From assembly GCA_963576475.1 (NCBI GenBank), contig OY754984.1, positions 19,369,215 through 19,433,214 of the forward strand: 64,000 nt of DNA, given 5' to 3'. Shown here in pieces: positions 27,301 to 34,197 of this stretch. Numbering within the stretch: position 1 is the stretch's first letter; each line of letters opens with the position of its first letter. The position numbers and the translations under genes are program-made. Under the pieces are notes generated by a model. It ran no database searches. It was not told the DNA's origin and saw nothing but the letters and a program-made list of their open reading frames with translations. The stretch is from Molanna angustata. Its lineage: Eukaryota > Arthropoda > Insecta > Trichoptera > Molannidae.

Positions 27301-30300
27301 GTTTCAATAATGCCCAATATACGATATGTAACTTTCAATTATTAATTAAATTGTCCTTTAATTAATTCAGTTTACCTGTTTGTTGCAATAGCTTCCTGAA
27401 CTTGGGTCTTATGGCTGCCAGGTACGGAGTGCTGATGGAAGAGAGGTCTGGCAACGGAACTCACATGACTTCTGAGTGCATCAATCCAGTCATCAAGAAT
27501 GTACATTGGAGATATGCCAACAAGGATCACTATGTCAGGTGACATATTATCAATTTTATTATAACATCATCATTTATGATACCATGAACTATCATGCCTT
27601 TGGATGGAATCCAAATCTATATTAATGAAAATGTAAATGTTCAAAATAGATTCATTCATATTATTACGGCTTATCCCTTCATGGCTCTGTTGGTTAGGTA
27701 TCTGACTGCTGATCCAAAGGTCCCGGGTTCGATTCCCGGTGCAGACACAGTTTTTAATTGCATTTTCAGTCTGGATCTGTCTCCTGCCCAATTGTTGTCT
27801 TTCGATGAAAATATAACCTAAAAAGAGACATGTGTGTTAAATGACATTTGACATTTAAAATGCCCGATGCAGCGTTCATATTGAAACGCCGCTCGAAAGC
27901 GTTCAGTGAGATTGTTGTGAAAAACGCCATAATATGCAACTTCAGGTACATTGGACGCCCGACATTGAGCGTTGTATCTGAACACAGCCATGGACAATAT
28001 TCTAAACATCAAAGACAGCAGATTTTGCTGTTATTGATGTAGTAGTAATTTGTTGACAAATTTATATCTCAACAGAGTGGTAGTAGTAATGTTTTTGAAA
28101 TGTCACGTGATATATTATCTGTATTTACGATGTTATTTGTGAAAAAAAAACTCAAACCCCAGAGAACGACATTTCACTTACAGCGCACTCCTCCACTTGT
28201 TATATTATTGATTTATACATCTCACAAATTGATTTATTAAGAAATATCAAATTGGAATTCATTCATCAATGATATTGTGGCGTGTTTGCAGAAAAATCTA
28301 TATCAGAAGGAAGAGATATTATAACGCAAGTTTGGTACTCACCAGATAAATAAACAATATTGTACGATGTTTCAGTGGGCCCCAGAAGAATATTGCGTAT
28401 CGCCAACAGAAGGAAAATGTTATCAACATATCTGAGCGTGTTCCCATCGTGCGGATGGAGAAATGTAGGGATCTTCTCAGTCGACTGGTGGCCAAGCAAT
28501 TGGAGGGTGCCCCCGAACCTCTCTATCTTGACAGACAGCATATCAACGCGTTCAGTTACTATTGGGATAGGGCGACTGACGTAGGACTTATCGGTAAGTT
28601 ACTTATCACTATTTATATGAAAAATACTTTAATCTCTTGTTATATTATATTAAATATTATGCAGCAGCATATACAAGGGAAGACAAAAAAAACGGATTTT
28701 TTGTATAAAAGCTTTATTTATCAATTTGTTTACAAAATTCCTTCAGTCACCTTCAAAGTATTCTCCATTAGATGTGATAAAACTTATTAAGACTTTTTTA
28801 CCACTATCTACTCGGTGGTGACACGGAAGGCGAAGGGTGAGGGTGAGGTTTACTGCATGCGTTCATCCATGATGAATAATTTAGTACAAGTCTGTCCTGA
28901 GGAGGGAGCGGTCAGCTCCGAAAACCAGTTCGACATTGAAGTAGGTACTCAAAGTGGTGTAAACAAATTAATTGTACAAAAAGTTATTTGTAAGAATTTT
29001 TTACCACTGTTTAGAACATCTTTGAAACCCTTCAACTTTGGTATCATCCAGTGCCCTTTGCAAAGCTGTTTTAACCGCCTCCACATCGACAAAATGCTTC
29101 TTTTTTTAGATGTTTCTTCATTCTCTCATCACCTGTAATGACTCTGGTCAGAGAGTTTGGTTCACTTTCAATCCCTTTTTTATGTCCCGGCTCAATTTCA
29201 ATAAATTCTTTTTTATTTAACGGAACAAATTTAACGGAAACACGTCTCATTTGCAAATCCTCAGTCAAAATCAGCTGATACAAGTTTCAACTCATGCCTG
29301 TCGCTTCTGAAATTCGGTCAATCATGATAAAACGATCCTCGATGATTTTTCGATGGATTTTTTCTATTTTTTGGCGTCAAGAACGAGATGATTTTCAACG
29401 CTCACTTCACCAGATTTGTAGTGCCCAAACCACTCGAAAACTTGTATACGGCTCATAGCATCCTCCTTAAAGCATTTGGTAAGTTTCCATTGTTGATTTT
29501 TCAAGCAGGAAACAAAATTTCAAACACGTTATTTAAATTTTCCGTAACGAAACGCAGCCAGAATAAAATTAATAACATTCAGAGAAACACAACTCTACAC
29601 TCATACACAGCTGTTTTATGAAGGTCTCTACTAACTCCATCTAGTGGGAGAACTATCTACTACGTCTACAAATGATTCGTTTTTTGGGTCCCCCCCTCAT
29701 ATGATCAAATAATTAATATTTATTATTTTCGGAGTTAACATTACTAAGACAAGAAAAAGAGTTATTAACACAGACCAATAATCTATAGATATATCATAAA
29801 CATAATTTCTTGCTACACACCACATGACTGTACCACCAAACTTGGTGGCAATCAATATATCGTATTTGAATATTTTCGGAATGGTTCGGAATGAAAATTG
29901 AAACAGTACTCAACACTTATATCAAAAAGTAAATGTTGTTAACAAAGGGATTTAAATTTCGACAAGCAAATACTTTTACTGCTATACACGGGCGCCCGCA
30001 GATATTTTCTAAGGGGGGGGGGGGCAAAATATTTTTAGTAATTTTTTAATGCAGACGGCAGGGAAAAAATGATCAGCCTGAGCAATGAGGCGCGGGGGCC
30101 GAACGCTCGACGCTCATGACACTCTAGCGATATGCGTTCTGTCTCTTCACACTTTCTTTCTTCTTATCAGTTTCAATCCTGGGATTGGTTTGCAACAGCT
30201 ATGGCTGCCTCTCTTCTTCTCCACTCCGCCCTGTCTTCTGTCAGCCTCTTCATCTCCACATAGCTACTACAGCACATGTCATCGATCACCTGGTCCAGGT

Positions 30301-33300
30301 GATCAGGTGTGGGGCTAGGTTGTGGCCATAGGGGCCTAGCCAGTAAAGTTGGGGGTGGCCGCAGCCCCACCCTAGGATTCTGGGCAACAGGTCGGTGCCC
30401 CCTTCAATTCTTACCTATGGAAGAGCAGGGCAGACGCCTTAATGCCTCACTCGGCGGTGACTCATCAAACGTGGCGATTAGTAAGTCTGCATCATCGGGC
30501 GATGGAAATCGAAGAACTGAAAGTACTGTCCGGTGATGTACCTGAAAATACTAAGGGGTGGAGGAGCCCCCCGTGATGATTGGTCGGCACGACCCACTCG
30601 GCGGTACCCGAGTTGATGACGAGACAGGTGCAGCCGACGCTGCGCCTGGTGTGGAAATCGAAGAACTGAAAGTACTACGGGCGTGGTGAAGGCTCCCTGT
30701 GGCAGTCTGTTGTTCATGGAGCTGCTGGGAGGGTAACCCCTGCTATGATTCACGGGCCTTCACGAGTGTGGTTGGACTTTTAGGGGTAGTGGTTAAACTC
30801 GCTGGATAGGGGATATTGTGTTGACTAACGTTGCGGCTGCGTCGGGGATGAACAGGACCAATGGGTCCTATAACGTCCTTCGGCATAGAAGTAGTTCGCG
30901 AACTCCATCGTTGGTCCATGTAGCTTTTTCTTGGTCGGCCTCTATAGTTGCTGCCCTCTACCATTCCCTCCGCGATGCTTATGAGCAGACCCGGGTGCCT
31001 CATGTTATGGCCAATCCAGTTGTATTATCGTTAAGCGATTCTTTTGAGGAGTTGCCTTGTTTCCCTGGCTCTGCTCAGCACCTCACAATTTTGGATGTGG
31101 TCCGACCAGTGTATCTTCAACATGCGTCTGTAGCACCACATCTCGAATGCAGACAGGCGTTCTTTTTCCCTCTGGCCTACGGTCCATGTCTCACAGCCAT
31201 ATAACAAGACACTCCAGACAAAGGTCTTAATGAGGTTTTTCCTTATTCTTAGGTGGATACAATAATTTTGGATTTTTTATGCTAACACAAAGTGATTTAA
31301 AATAAAAGTAACATTATTTTACTATTTTCAATCGATCCAGGGGGGGCAATTTATTTATGTACATACATTTAGGGTCGTGTTACAAGAGTTGTTTAAGAAA
31401 AATGTAAGAAAAAGGTAAGGTCTCGTACTGTGAGAATACTGCTTCCTGGACCTTAACTTTCTTAAATAACTCCTGTAATACCAAACTTAGCCAAGGGAAG
31501 CCTCTTGTCTTAACTCATGTGTGGCATGATGGTATGGTTGTGCTGAGATAAAATTAAGTATAACAATCAAAATTTTTGATTTCTTAGATCCCGCAAAAGG
31601 TGGCATTGTGAAAGTTAAGGACTTCATCGAAGCTTCAAAGTTGGAGTGTGGTACTCCCAACGTTGACCAACCTTGGATATGTTTGGATCTGACCTTCATA
31701 TCAGTGTTGCTGCAGGAAGCTTTCCATCTGAAGCCAAACAAGGAAATAGAGGTATGGAATTATGATACATGAATAAATTTTACCTATCATACAACTTTAA
31801 TTCTTAAGAATCCTTTCCGTTCGTACCAAACCTTGTTTTCTTAAGGCCGCACAGCACTGAGAATTTTTAGCGAGTTGCACCCCATATCTCGCTGAAGTAG
31901 AAGGAGTGGTGTCCATCTCACCATACTTTTTGTAAGACTTGACTAGTACGAAACAGGAACGATGAAAGGACAATATGAATTATACCTTTTTTTTAAATTT
32001 AAGACATATTTAAATATTTAAAACAATCAAAGTGTTAACATTGTATTTAACAATATACATACCATCACGCCATGTCCCTCGCAGAGAACCGAATGCCACT
32101 TATTTCTATCTTGATACACATTCATCGCTTCGTCGACATTCGTCCATCGTCTTTTACATGTTCGTCTAATATTCATGCTTCTGACATTTCCGTCTTTCAA
32201 AATACCGTTCACATGGATGTGCCATCCCTTCCTTGGGCGGCCCCGACCTCTCATTCCATTCCTGTCCGCAATGTATATTTTCTTCATCAAGCGTTCCTCA
32301 TTCATTCTCTCCATGTGGCCAAACCATCTCAATGTGTTCACTTTCATTTTATTAATGACATTTTTTTTTTTAAATCAATATGTCCTTGTTAAATAAGTAC
32401 ATATACATCTTCCTACGTTCCCTAAAATAAGCAAAAATGCTTGTGCTATAGGTGAACGAAATCGGTCGAGGCAGGATTCGAACTCACGACCACTGGATTA
32501 CTAACCCAATGCGCTAACCGCTCTGCCATCCACCCATTTTTCTTTGTCTTACATTCTTTCCTTATGTCCTCATTTCTGACCCTCTCATACATCGTCCTAT
32601 TACAGATTCTTCTTAGCGATCTCATTTCATCTGCATTTTTGTCAAATTATATTTTTGCATGTAACAAATTAAACGGAGAATGAGGAAATCTCGCAAGTTT
32701 CATGGGTATTTTTGGAATTATTTTTATCTAGAGAATTTTCAAATATTATGATTCTGGGGGGCAAGTCTGGTCCGACCGGCGAAATCAAATAGTGATTACC
32801 CATATCATGGATATAATTATCATATGGAGTTCTATGACATGTAAATATATTATAGAACTCCATATAATAGTTATATCCATGATATGGGTAATCGTGAGGG
32901 TTTTCATTTCACTGGTTGGACTAGATTTGCCCCCCTGGAATATTATGATTCAAGGTGTAGACAATACTATAATATATTCCTGTCCTTAGTTTTATTGAAG
33001 TTGATAGACAATTGTGTAATTTGATGGTGTAATATTTGAAATGTCTTTGGCCGTGTGTAGTTTGCAGTTTGGTGATAATTATTCAGCCCAAAATATGAGT
33101 TCAAGTTAAAGTGGTGAGGTACAATGGTAAAATTTTCACTCAAATATATTGTCAATTGTCATGATTCAGAAATATAATATGTTCTAATATTTTTTGTTTT
33201 ATATATTATGGCATATTTTAATAATTTACTTCAAATTATTTTATAGAGTTCATATACATTTCCTTATATAAGCAAACACTTTACTGTGGGTGAATGAATT

Positions 33301-34197
33301 TATTCATTTGTTCATTAATTTATTTATTGGTTGATTTATTTCTTGATTTATTTATTACTTCACTTAATTTAATTTCTATTGTTATTTGTTTAATTTAGTA
33401 TTTGTTCATTAATTTATTTATTGGTTGATTTATTTCTTGATTTATTTATTACTTCACTTAATTTAATTTCTATTGTTATTTGTTTAATTTAGTATTTGTT
33501 CATTAATTTATTTATTGGTTGATTTATTTCTTGATTTATTTATTACTTCACTTAATTTAATTTCTATTGTTATTTGTTTAATTTAGTATTTGTTCATTAA
33601 TTTATTTATTGGTTGATTTATTTCTTGATTTATTTATTACTTCACTTAATTTAATTTCTATTGTTATTTGTTTAATTTAGTATTTGTTCATTAATTTATT
33701 TATTGGTTGATTTATTTATTTATTTATTCATTGATTAATAAATTCTTACCTAGTTATAAAAATGATTTATATTTGGTAATGTCTGAAGTCTTCACTGGTC
33801 TATATGCTGGTAACTCATTTTTTGTATATATTATATGAATTTGACTGTTTGTACTCTGTAAAACGAAAACGAAAAAAATAAAATAAAAATAAAATTTATT
33901 TAAAGCAGGATTTGATTTAAATTGGTTTGAGTTTGAATGAAATTAGTAAAGTTGAAGCATGTAATTTGCTTTGAATTTGAATTGCTAGCCCAGCATACTA
34001 ACTGCTATGATTCTGATCCAACTGTTTATTTAATTATTACAGTTTAAATATAAATAGCCTTATGTAATGAGTAATTAAGAGAAATCTTGTAAGATTAATG
34101 CTCAATATTATATTTTTTACAGCTTATCAAGAAAATAAACGGACACGAGATATCATGGGCACTTGGACTTGCATACAACACATTGATTAGACACTAA
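2162..34197 (+). CDS. ENTPD5/6: ENTPD5/6-type nucleoside diphosphatase (GDA1/CD39 apyrase family), 9 coding exons, 5' partial
   Basis: Exons: 2162-2279, 4069-4212, 16738-16817, 25743-26001, 26749-26890, 27392-27538, 28376-28593, 31588-31751, 34123-34197 (TAA). All introns are GT-AG and phases join into 448 continuous codons. Seen: hydrophobic anchor about residues 25-47 after a basic, hydrophilic start; ACR1 DAGSTGSR at 69-76; ACR2 ATAGLRLL at 144-151; ACR3 around E188 (EGINSW); ACR4 LDLGGGSTQ at 211-219; C-terminal WALG at 436-439; paired cysteines in the C-terminal lobe; N-glycosylation sequons. Family knowledge: ENTPD5/6 enzymes hydrolyse UDP/GDP in the ER/Golgi lumen in support of glycoprotein reglucosylation; a single N-terminal anchor resembles ENTPD6. 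The first exon enters open from a splice acceptor with no in-frame ATG, so the start exon is upstream, unseen. All apyrase motifs are intact, so an active enzyme is inferred. Confidence 0.95.
2280..4068 (+). other. ENTPD intron 1 (visible part)
   Basis: AT-rich; short TGTG-type repeats near 2590 and 3045. No gene or dated mobile element recognised. Confidence 0.6.
4495..4772. mobile_element. G-tract terminal-repeat element, copy 1
   Basis: From about AAAATATTTTTAGTAATG it matches the element at 29987 over TTTTAATGCAGAC, GAGCAATGAGGC and GGGGGCCGAACGCT. It ends with a 13-G run and CTGCGGGCGCC, the inverse of GGGCGCCCGCAG that begins the other copy. The left terminus is missing. Confidence 0.6.
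4831..5310 (-). pseudogene. GC-rich coding-like island of unknown origin
   Basis: GC is around half against roughly 30 percent nearby. Reverse-strand frame one (about 5310-5013) reads LQKYDNLDDSPSKGDALGQM, WMKDAYLHFPWPGRLRTISG and ends after LDPGATTCISL; frame two (about 5012-4831) reads RRSHSIGILDPGMLSPTICL then FDIEGASARMYNAVTEI and QCVCPRK. An 11-bp inverted pair CTCCTTGTAAC at 4988-5023 separates them and probably marks a rearrangement. I do not recognise the protein. It could be a captured viral or bacterial fragment or part of a transposon. Confidence 0.4.
5344..5381. repeat. Perfect 38-bp palindrome
   Basis: Arms ACCAGTGATATGTAATGAA and its exact complement, no spacer. It borders the GC-rich island on one side and ordinary AT-rich DNA on the other. 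Confidence 0.95.
5390..7330 (+). other. Intronic AT-rich DNA
   Basis: Strongly T-rich on + between 5800 and 6230, possibly a LINE 3' end finishing in the AAAT array. From 6325 to 7330 no supported feature. Confidence 0.5.
6275..6322 (+). repeat. AAAT microsatellite
   Basis: About eleven AAAT units; the preceding TTTGTAAAAGGCAATTTGCC suggests it is the tail of a LINE 3' end. Confidence 0.8.
7345..7675 (+). mobile_element. LINE C-terminal fragment, RPRKGW family
   Basis: Reads LRWFGHIERMNDERLTKKIY, then GRLRKGWRDHVNDILKEGN and NRRACMRRCMDV, and ends in a TGTA-repeat tail after GGCGTGATGG. The same C-terminus occurs reversed at 32027-32375 and 22685-23060. It is 5'-truncated with at least one stop. 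Confidence 0.65.
7828..8130 (+). pseudogene. PIF/Harbinger (HARBI1-like) transposase, N-terminal remnant
   Basis: Readable segments in two frames match the family's N-terminal region: RRLWWIH, then INQKAVRTNTFEKLYENL and RNDEES, then after a frame shift YFRMSTKSFDNLLKRLE, the usual FRMS..FD.LL block. The reading ends in a TAA immediately before GTGAGT, which could be an old splice donor. The DDE catalytic region is absent downstream, so the transposase is truncated and cannot be functional. Confidence 0.65.
8165..8860 (-). other. Probable LINE remnant and unassigned DNA within the Harbinger element
   Basis: A TTTATTTATTTATTTTC stretch at 8175-8200 looks like the antisense tail of a retroelement; reverse translation around 8550-8450 gives IVGKTKLVTKWLIDRGR. 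No family assigned. Confidence 0.35.
8864..12657 (-). CDS. MADF-BESS domain DNA-binding protein, 2 exons, probably Harbinger-associated
   Basis: Exon 1 is 12657-12471 (ATG at 12657, donor GTATGT) and exon 2 is 9417-8864 (acceptor TTTTACAG); the phase-1 join gives 246 residues. The MADF (Myb/SANT-like) domain spans the junction, about residues 8-100: LISLVKQKAVLWDK, AAWKEI, then LRWTHLRDSYNRSYKK and the GAKTIKPYVYSKKLRFL end. A low-complexity Asn/Ser/Glu-rich and basic linker follows. A BESS-like helix pair lies near the C-terminus (ILPMLEKFDENEVLDFQ). MADF proteins bind DNA and BESS motifs mediate protein contact; many insect copies are domesticated or accessory proteins of PIF/Harbinger transposons. 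The gene is antisense inside a large ENTPD intron and lies between Harbinger-like termini, opposite a transposase remnant. The reading frame is intact. Its own 3-kb intron has filled with repeats. Confidence 0.85.
9622..9775. mobile_element. MITE family M, copy 1
   Basis: Starts CAGGGGGGCAAGTCCGGTCT; near-palindromic core with ATCCATATCATGGATATAAT and its inverse ATCCATGATATGGGTAATCA. The right tip is missing after GTTTTGATTTCAC. Lies in the MADF-gene intron. Confidence 0.65.
9906..12067. mobile_element. 2.16-kb foldback element inside the MADF-gene intron
   Basis: Both ends are ACTAGTTGC(A/G)TGTAACA in opposite orientation, and a CTTTTGAATTT / ATATATGGAAAAATAAA block recurs inverted around 10450-10505 and 11130-11180. 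A partial copy is at 62816-63826 and a worn arm fragment at 13370-13735. A SINE-like insertion (11505-11797) lies inside. Confidence 0.65.
11505..11797 (+). mobile_element. SINE-like family 4
   Basis: Shares TAGTTCAGCAATGAGGTTCA, TGAGACGAGACTGGTGTGTG and CCCTTTTATAAGGCAATGCA with three other copies; ends GCCGTGATGG plus a TGAA-repeat tail. An AAG-repeat is inserted at about 11565. No coding frame; could be a LINE 3' UTR instead of a SINE. Confidence 0.6.
13370..13735 (-). repeat. Worn arm fragment of the 2.16-kb foldback family
   Basis: The reverse strand resembles 10230-10560: GGGTTTTGAGATAATATGTG, the TTCAGCATTCTAGCTTTTAT block and CCCACAAAAC. Boundaries are uncertain. Confidence 0.45.
14160..14238 (-). 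mobile_element. SINE family 1, partial antisense copy
   Basis: The reverse strand carries GGATCGAATTCTGCCTCGAC and the CACCTTAAGCACAAGTATTT body; the head is missing. Adjoins the LOA pseudogene. Confidence 0.55.
14239..15330 (-). pseudogene. Decayed second LOA/I-like RT copy
   Basis: Reverse-strand translation in several frames matches the RT of the element at 44 kb: LKWAI, RPIGLISFLLK (frame-shifted), an H.NQHAYRVGK-like block, and LTKEWCLSVGLNLNLGKT followed by PFTNKRNL. Stops and shifts are frequent, so the copy is old. It is split by a + strand CR1-like fragment at 14756-14947 and abuts a SINE at its low-coordinate end. Confidence 0.7.
14756..14947 (+). mobile_element. CR1/Jockey-like LINE 3' fragment inserted in the LOA copy
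   Basis: About 33 codons (14778-14876) read KWNSLPLDVRSAQSMSTF then TKRLKTALFQRATQH and a stop, the typical C-terminus of CR1/Jockey-type reverse transcriptases. A short 3' UTR and an ATT-repeat tail follow. The flanking LOA sequence continues on either side, so this is a later, heavily 5'-truncated insertion. Confidence 0.65.
15530..15605 (-). mobile_element. LINE family A 3' tail, antisense
   Basis: On the reverse strand GGTTGACTGATAGAAATTGC is followed by CTATGGGCAAATAAGTCC, matching the family A 3' end. Confidence 0.5.
16077..16340 (+). repeat. 20-bp minisatellite
   Basis: About a dozen units of CCATAAGTATTTTCAAAATA, with an inverted unit at about 16238-16258 making a small hairpin; related scattered copies from 15935. 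Lies about 400 bp before an ENTPD exon. Confidence 0.85.
16340..16655 (+). repeat. Dispersed repeat P, forward copy
   Basis: Inverse of 48385-48720: shared GTAACTTCAAAGTGTATTAG, GCAGTTTTAATATA and ATCAACAAATTTT blocks. Ends about 80 bp before an ENTPD exon. Non-coding. Confidence 0.5.
17040..17150 (-). mobile_element. LINE family A 3' tail, antisense
   Basis: The reverse strand carries GGTTGACTGGTAGAAATTGC and GCGGGCAATAAGTCCGCCAC, then an AATAAT-type tail at about 17065-17050. It is the same 3' end as the copies at 92 and 60290. Confidence 0.55.
17278..17322 (+). repeat. TG microsatellite
   Basis: Alternating TG with a single TATG interruption over about 45 bp. Confidence 0.9.
17323..18200 (+). 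other. ENTPD intron 3, plain AT-rich DNA
   Basis: No gene. A short self-complementary GTAGGTAGGTACCTACCTA lies at 18063. Confidence 0.5.
18205..18720 (+). repeat. About 120-bp pyrimidine-rich tandem repeat, four units
   Basis: Each unit has GGATTTAAACTTTTTTCTTC, then TTACCTATGAAGG, CCTGGGAGAAGAAGGTCC and CATCTCTTCGCAGG. Starts near 18222, 18348, 18466, 18585; the last is truncated. Confidence 0.75.
18725..18905 (+). repeat. Purine-rich degenerate tandem repeat
   Basis: Variants of AAGGGCCTGAAGGGACGGGA recur roughly every 18-37 bp. Confidence 0.6.
19250..19960 (+). repeat. Long-period (about 300 bp) degenerate tandem repeat
   Basis: GCACACTTGATGAAAA, AAAACGAATGGGATGTG, TTGTTTAATCAAATTT and GGGTTGTGGCC recur near 19260, 19580 and 19850 with many differences. 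Confidence 0.5.
20609..21279. mobile_element. Foldback element family T, copy 1 (TTAA-flanked)
   Basis: Long inverted arms, the left starting GGGGGGACTGCTGCCAACGT and the right (reversed) GAGGGTGACTGGTGCCAACG. TTAA lies on both sides (20605-20608, 21280-21283). Two more copies are at 42807 and 50499, also between TTAA. No coding capacity. Lies in an ENTPD intron. Confidence 0.8.
21392..22577. mobile_element. 1.19-kb near-perfect foldback element
   Basis: Two arms of roughly 590 bp are inverted copies through their whole length; ends TATACAGGGTGTATCATGAG appear at the left and reversed at the right. Shared blocks include ACCCAATATCGCTGAAC and CAACATGATCCTCTAATACA. There is virtually no spacer. 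No reading frame. Confidence 0.8.
22685..23060 (-). mobile_element. LINE C-terminal fragment, RPRKGW family, decayed
   Basis: The reverse strand is related to 7345-7675 and 32027-32375 (FGHMSR, WNGFVQ, MHEWSI in broken frames). A stretch containing TTTGGCC(C)ACATGAG appears twice (about 22975 and 22925), indicating an internal duplication. Confidence 0.45.
23420..23862 (+). mobile_element. RTE-like LINE C-terminal fragment, distinct subfamily
   Basis: Frames overlap to read LMYGSECWTIIKADEKTLRD, then RRIYGPIYDYGELRIRFNQE, LYVLYKDPVI, AGYVRRMGDGDIPRAIF and GELEGRRRVGKPK. This C-terminal block is common in insect endonuclease-reverse transcriptases. One frameshift near 23500 makes it non-functional. 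Confidence 0.65.
23920..25325 (+). mobile_element. SINE family 1, copy split by the TTAA element
   Basis: Head and body 23920-24072 (GGCAGAGCAGTTAGTGTGCT, AGTTTGATTCC) continue as TTAACAAGGACATATTCATT plus A-rich tail from 25285. The 1.2-kb element between them is described separately. Confidence 0.75.
24073..25284. mobile_element. piggyBac-type TTAA element, non-coding, inserted in a SINE
   Basis: Ends CCTTTTCCGTGCTA and, reversed, CCGTTTCAGTGCTA form imperfect terminal inverted repeats. TTAA flanks both sides (24069-24072, 25285-25288). The SINE continues outside: the left flank ends ACTTGTTTAA and the right flank is TTAACAAGGACATATTC, while the intact SINE near 26566 reads ACTTGTTTAACAAGGATATA, an empty site. 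The 1.2-kb body has no long reading frame, so it is non-autonomous. Confidence 0.75.
26045..26748 (+). repeat. About 40-bp minisatellite running into the ENTPD exon 5 splice acceptor
   Basis: Units resemble TATTTCATATAAATCAAATA followed by GCAAAAACAAGTGACATT. Block one runs from 26045 to about 26320, part of a unit follows an unrelated insert, the SINE at 26428 splits another, and block two runs 26604-26748. The last three unit starts read TTTCAG, ATCAG and TTTCAG; the final one is the real acceptor of the exon beginning at 26749. The exon's first bases (ACAAATTGAATACCAAAAC) align with the unit (ATAAATCAAATAGCAAAAAC). Confidence 0.8.
26428..26603 (+). mobile_element. SINE family 1 (tRNA-Thr-like head), intact copy
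   Basis: GAGCGGTTAGCACGCTGGG and TTAGTAA (anticodon-loop-like, AGT) are followed by the B box GAGTTCGAATCC. A conserved body (CACCTATAGCACAAGCATTT) and poly-A follow. AAAAACATG flanks both ends as target duplication. It was inserted inside the 40-bp minisatellite in front of an ENTPD exon. Confidence 0.8.
27655..27835 (+). mobile_element. SINE family 2 (tRNA-derived)
   Basis: A box TGGCTCTGTTGG and B box GGTTCGATTCC lie in a tRNA-like head, followed by GTGCAGACACAGTTTTTAAT and the ATCTGTCTCCTG body. The head resembles an Arg-type tRNA but has no matching acceptor stem. In an ENTPD intron. Confidence 0.65.
28674..29699 (-). mobile_element. mariner transposon relic
   Basis: Ends are about 22-bp imperfect inverted repeats (GACAAAAAAAACGGATTTTT against ACCCAAAAAACGAATCATTT) flanked by TA on both sides (28672-28673, 29700-29701). 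The reverse strand has broken mariner transposase blocks in order: SRIQVFEWFGHYKSGEVSV, EDLQMRRVSVKFVP, TRVITGDE and the C-terminal NGEYFEGD plus stop. At 1026 bp it is shorter than a full mariner (about 1.3 kb), and the D...D34D core is deleted. It lies in the ENTPD intron after exon 7. Confidence 0.85.
29755..29986 (+). repeat. Dispersed repeat R, uninterrupted copy
   Basis: Matches 52540-52592 plus 53201-53365: AATAATCTATAGA, TTGGTGGCAATCAATATAT, GAATGAAAATTGAAACAGTA and GGGATTTAAATTTCG. No coding capacity. It supplies the empty site for the element at 52593. Confidence 0.65.
29987..31345. mobile_element. G-tract terminal-repeat element, copy 2, split by an RTE-like LINE
   Basis: Left part 29987-30160 starts GGGCGCCCGCAGATATTTTC and a 12-G run; right part 31276-31345 (TATGCTAACACAAAGTGATT to the G run) matches the end of copy 1. 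The LINE fragment lies between. The left end abuts a further repeat shared with 53.2 kb. Confidence 0.6.
30160..31276 (-). mobile_element. RTE-like LINE C-terminal fragment
   Basis: The reverse strand reads, with shifts, LLYGCETWTV, KIHWSDHI and WIGHNMRHPGLL followed by GMVEGSNYRGRPRKSYMDQ. This is the usual C-terminal region of endonuclease-reverse transcriptases in which a WIGH block is followed by a G.RGRPR.KYIDQ block. It splits an older G-tract terminal-repeat element whose halves lie at 29987-30160 and 31276-31345. An AAG-rich tail marks the low-coordinate end. Confidence 0.65.
32027..32375 (-). mobile_element. LINE C-terminal fragment, RPRKGW family
   Basis: On the reverse strand an open stretch reads MKVNTLRWFGHMERMNEERL, then GRGRPRKGWHIHVNGILKDG and NIRRTCKRRW. 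It is homologous to 7345-7675 and lies in the last ENTPD intron. It is short and 5'-truncated. Confidence 0.65.
32390..32540 (-). mobile_element. SINE family 1, antisense copy
   Basis: The reverse strand has GGCAGAGCGGTTAGCGCATT, GGGTTAGTAATCCAGTGGTC, the B box GAGTTCGAATCC and the body. It is tRNA-Thr-like in the anticodon arm but lacks a paired acceptor stem, so it is a SINE rather than a tRNA gene. Confidence 0.75.
32755..32938. mobile_element. MITE family M, copy 2, with 13-bp flanking direct repeat
   Basis: A complete near-palindrome, (C)TGGGGGGCAAGTCTGGTCC to its inverse ending TTGCCCCCCTGG. AATATTATGATTC is repeated on both sides (32742-32754, 32939-32951). Confidence 0.75.
33300..33722 (+). 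repeat. 94-bp satellite, about 4.4 near-identical copies
   Basis: Unit starts TTCATTAATTTATTTATTGG at 33311, 33405, 33499, 33593 and 33687, exactly 94 bp apart. Internal TTATT-rich sub-repeats. Lies in the last ENTPD intron. Confidence 0.9.

Noticed and set aside
27660..27745. Possible tRNA gene with good A and B boxes
   Set aside because: Anticodon stem does not pair properly and a repeated 3' body follows; called SINE family 2.
33300..33722. CRISPR-like regular repeats
   Set aside because: The 94-bp units are contiguous with no unique spacers; it is a satellite in a eukaryotic intron.
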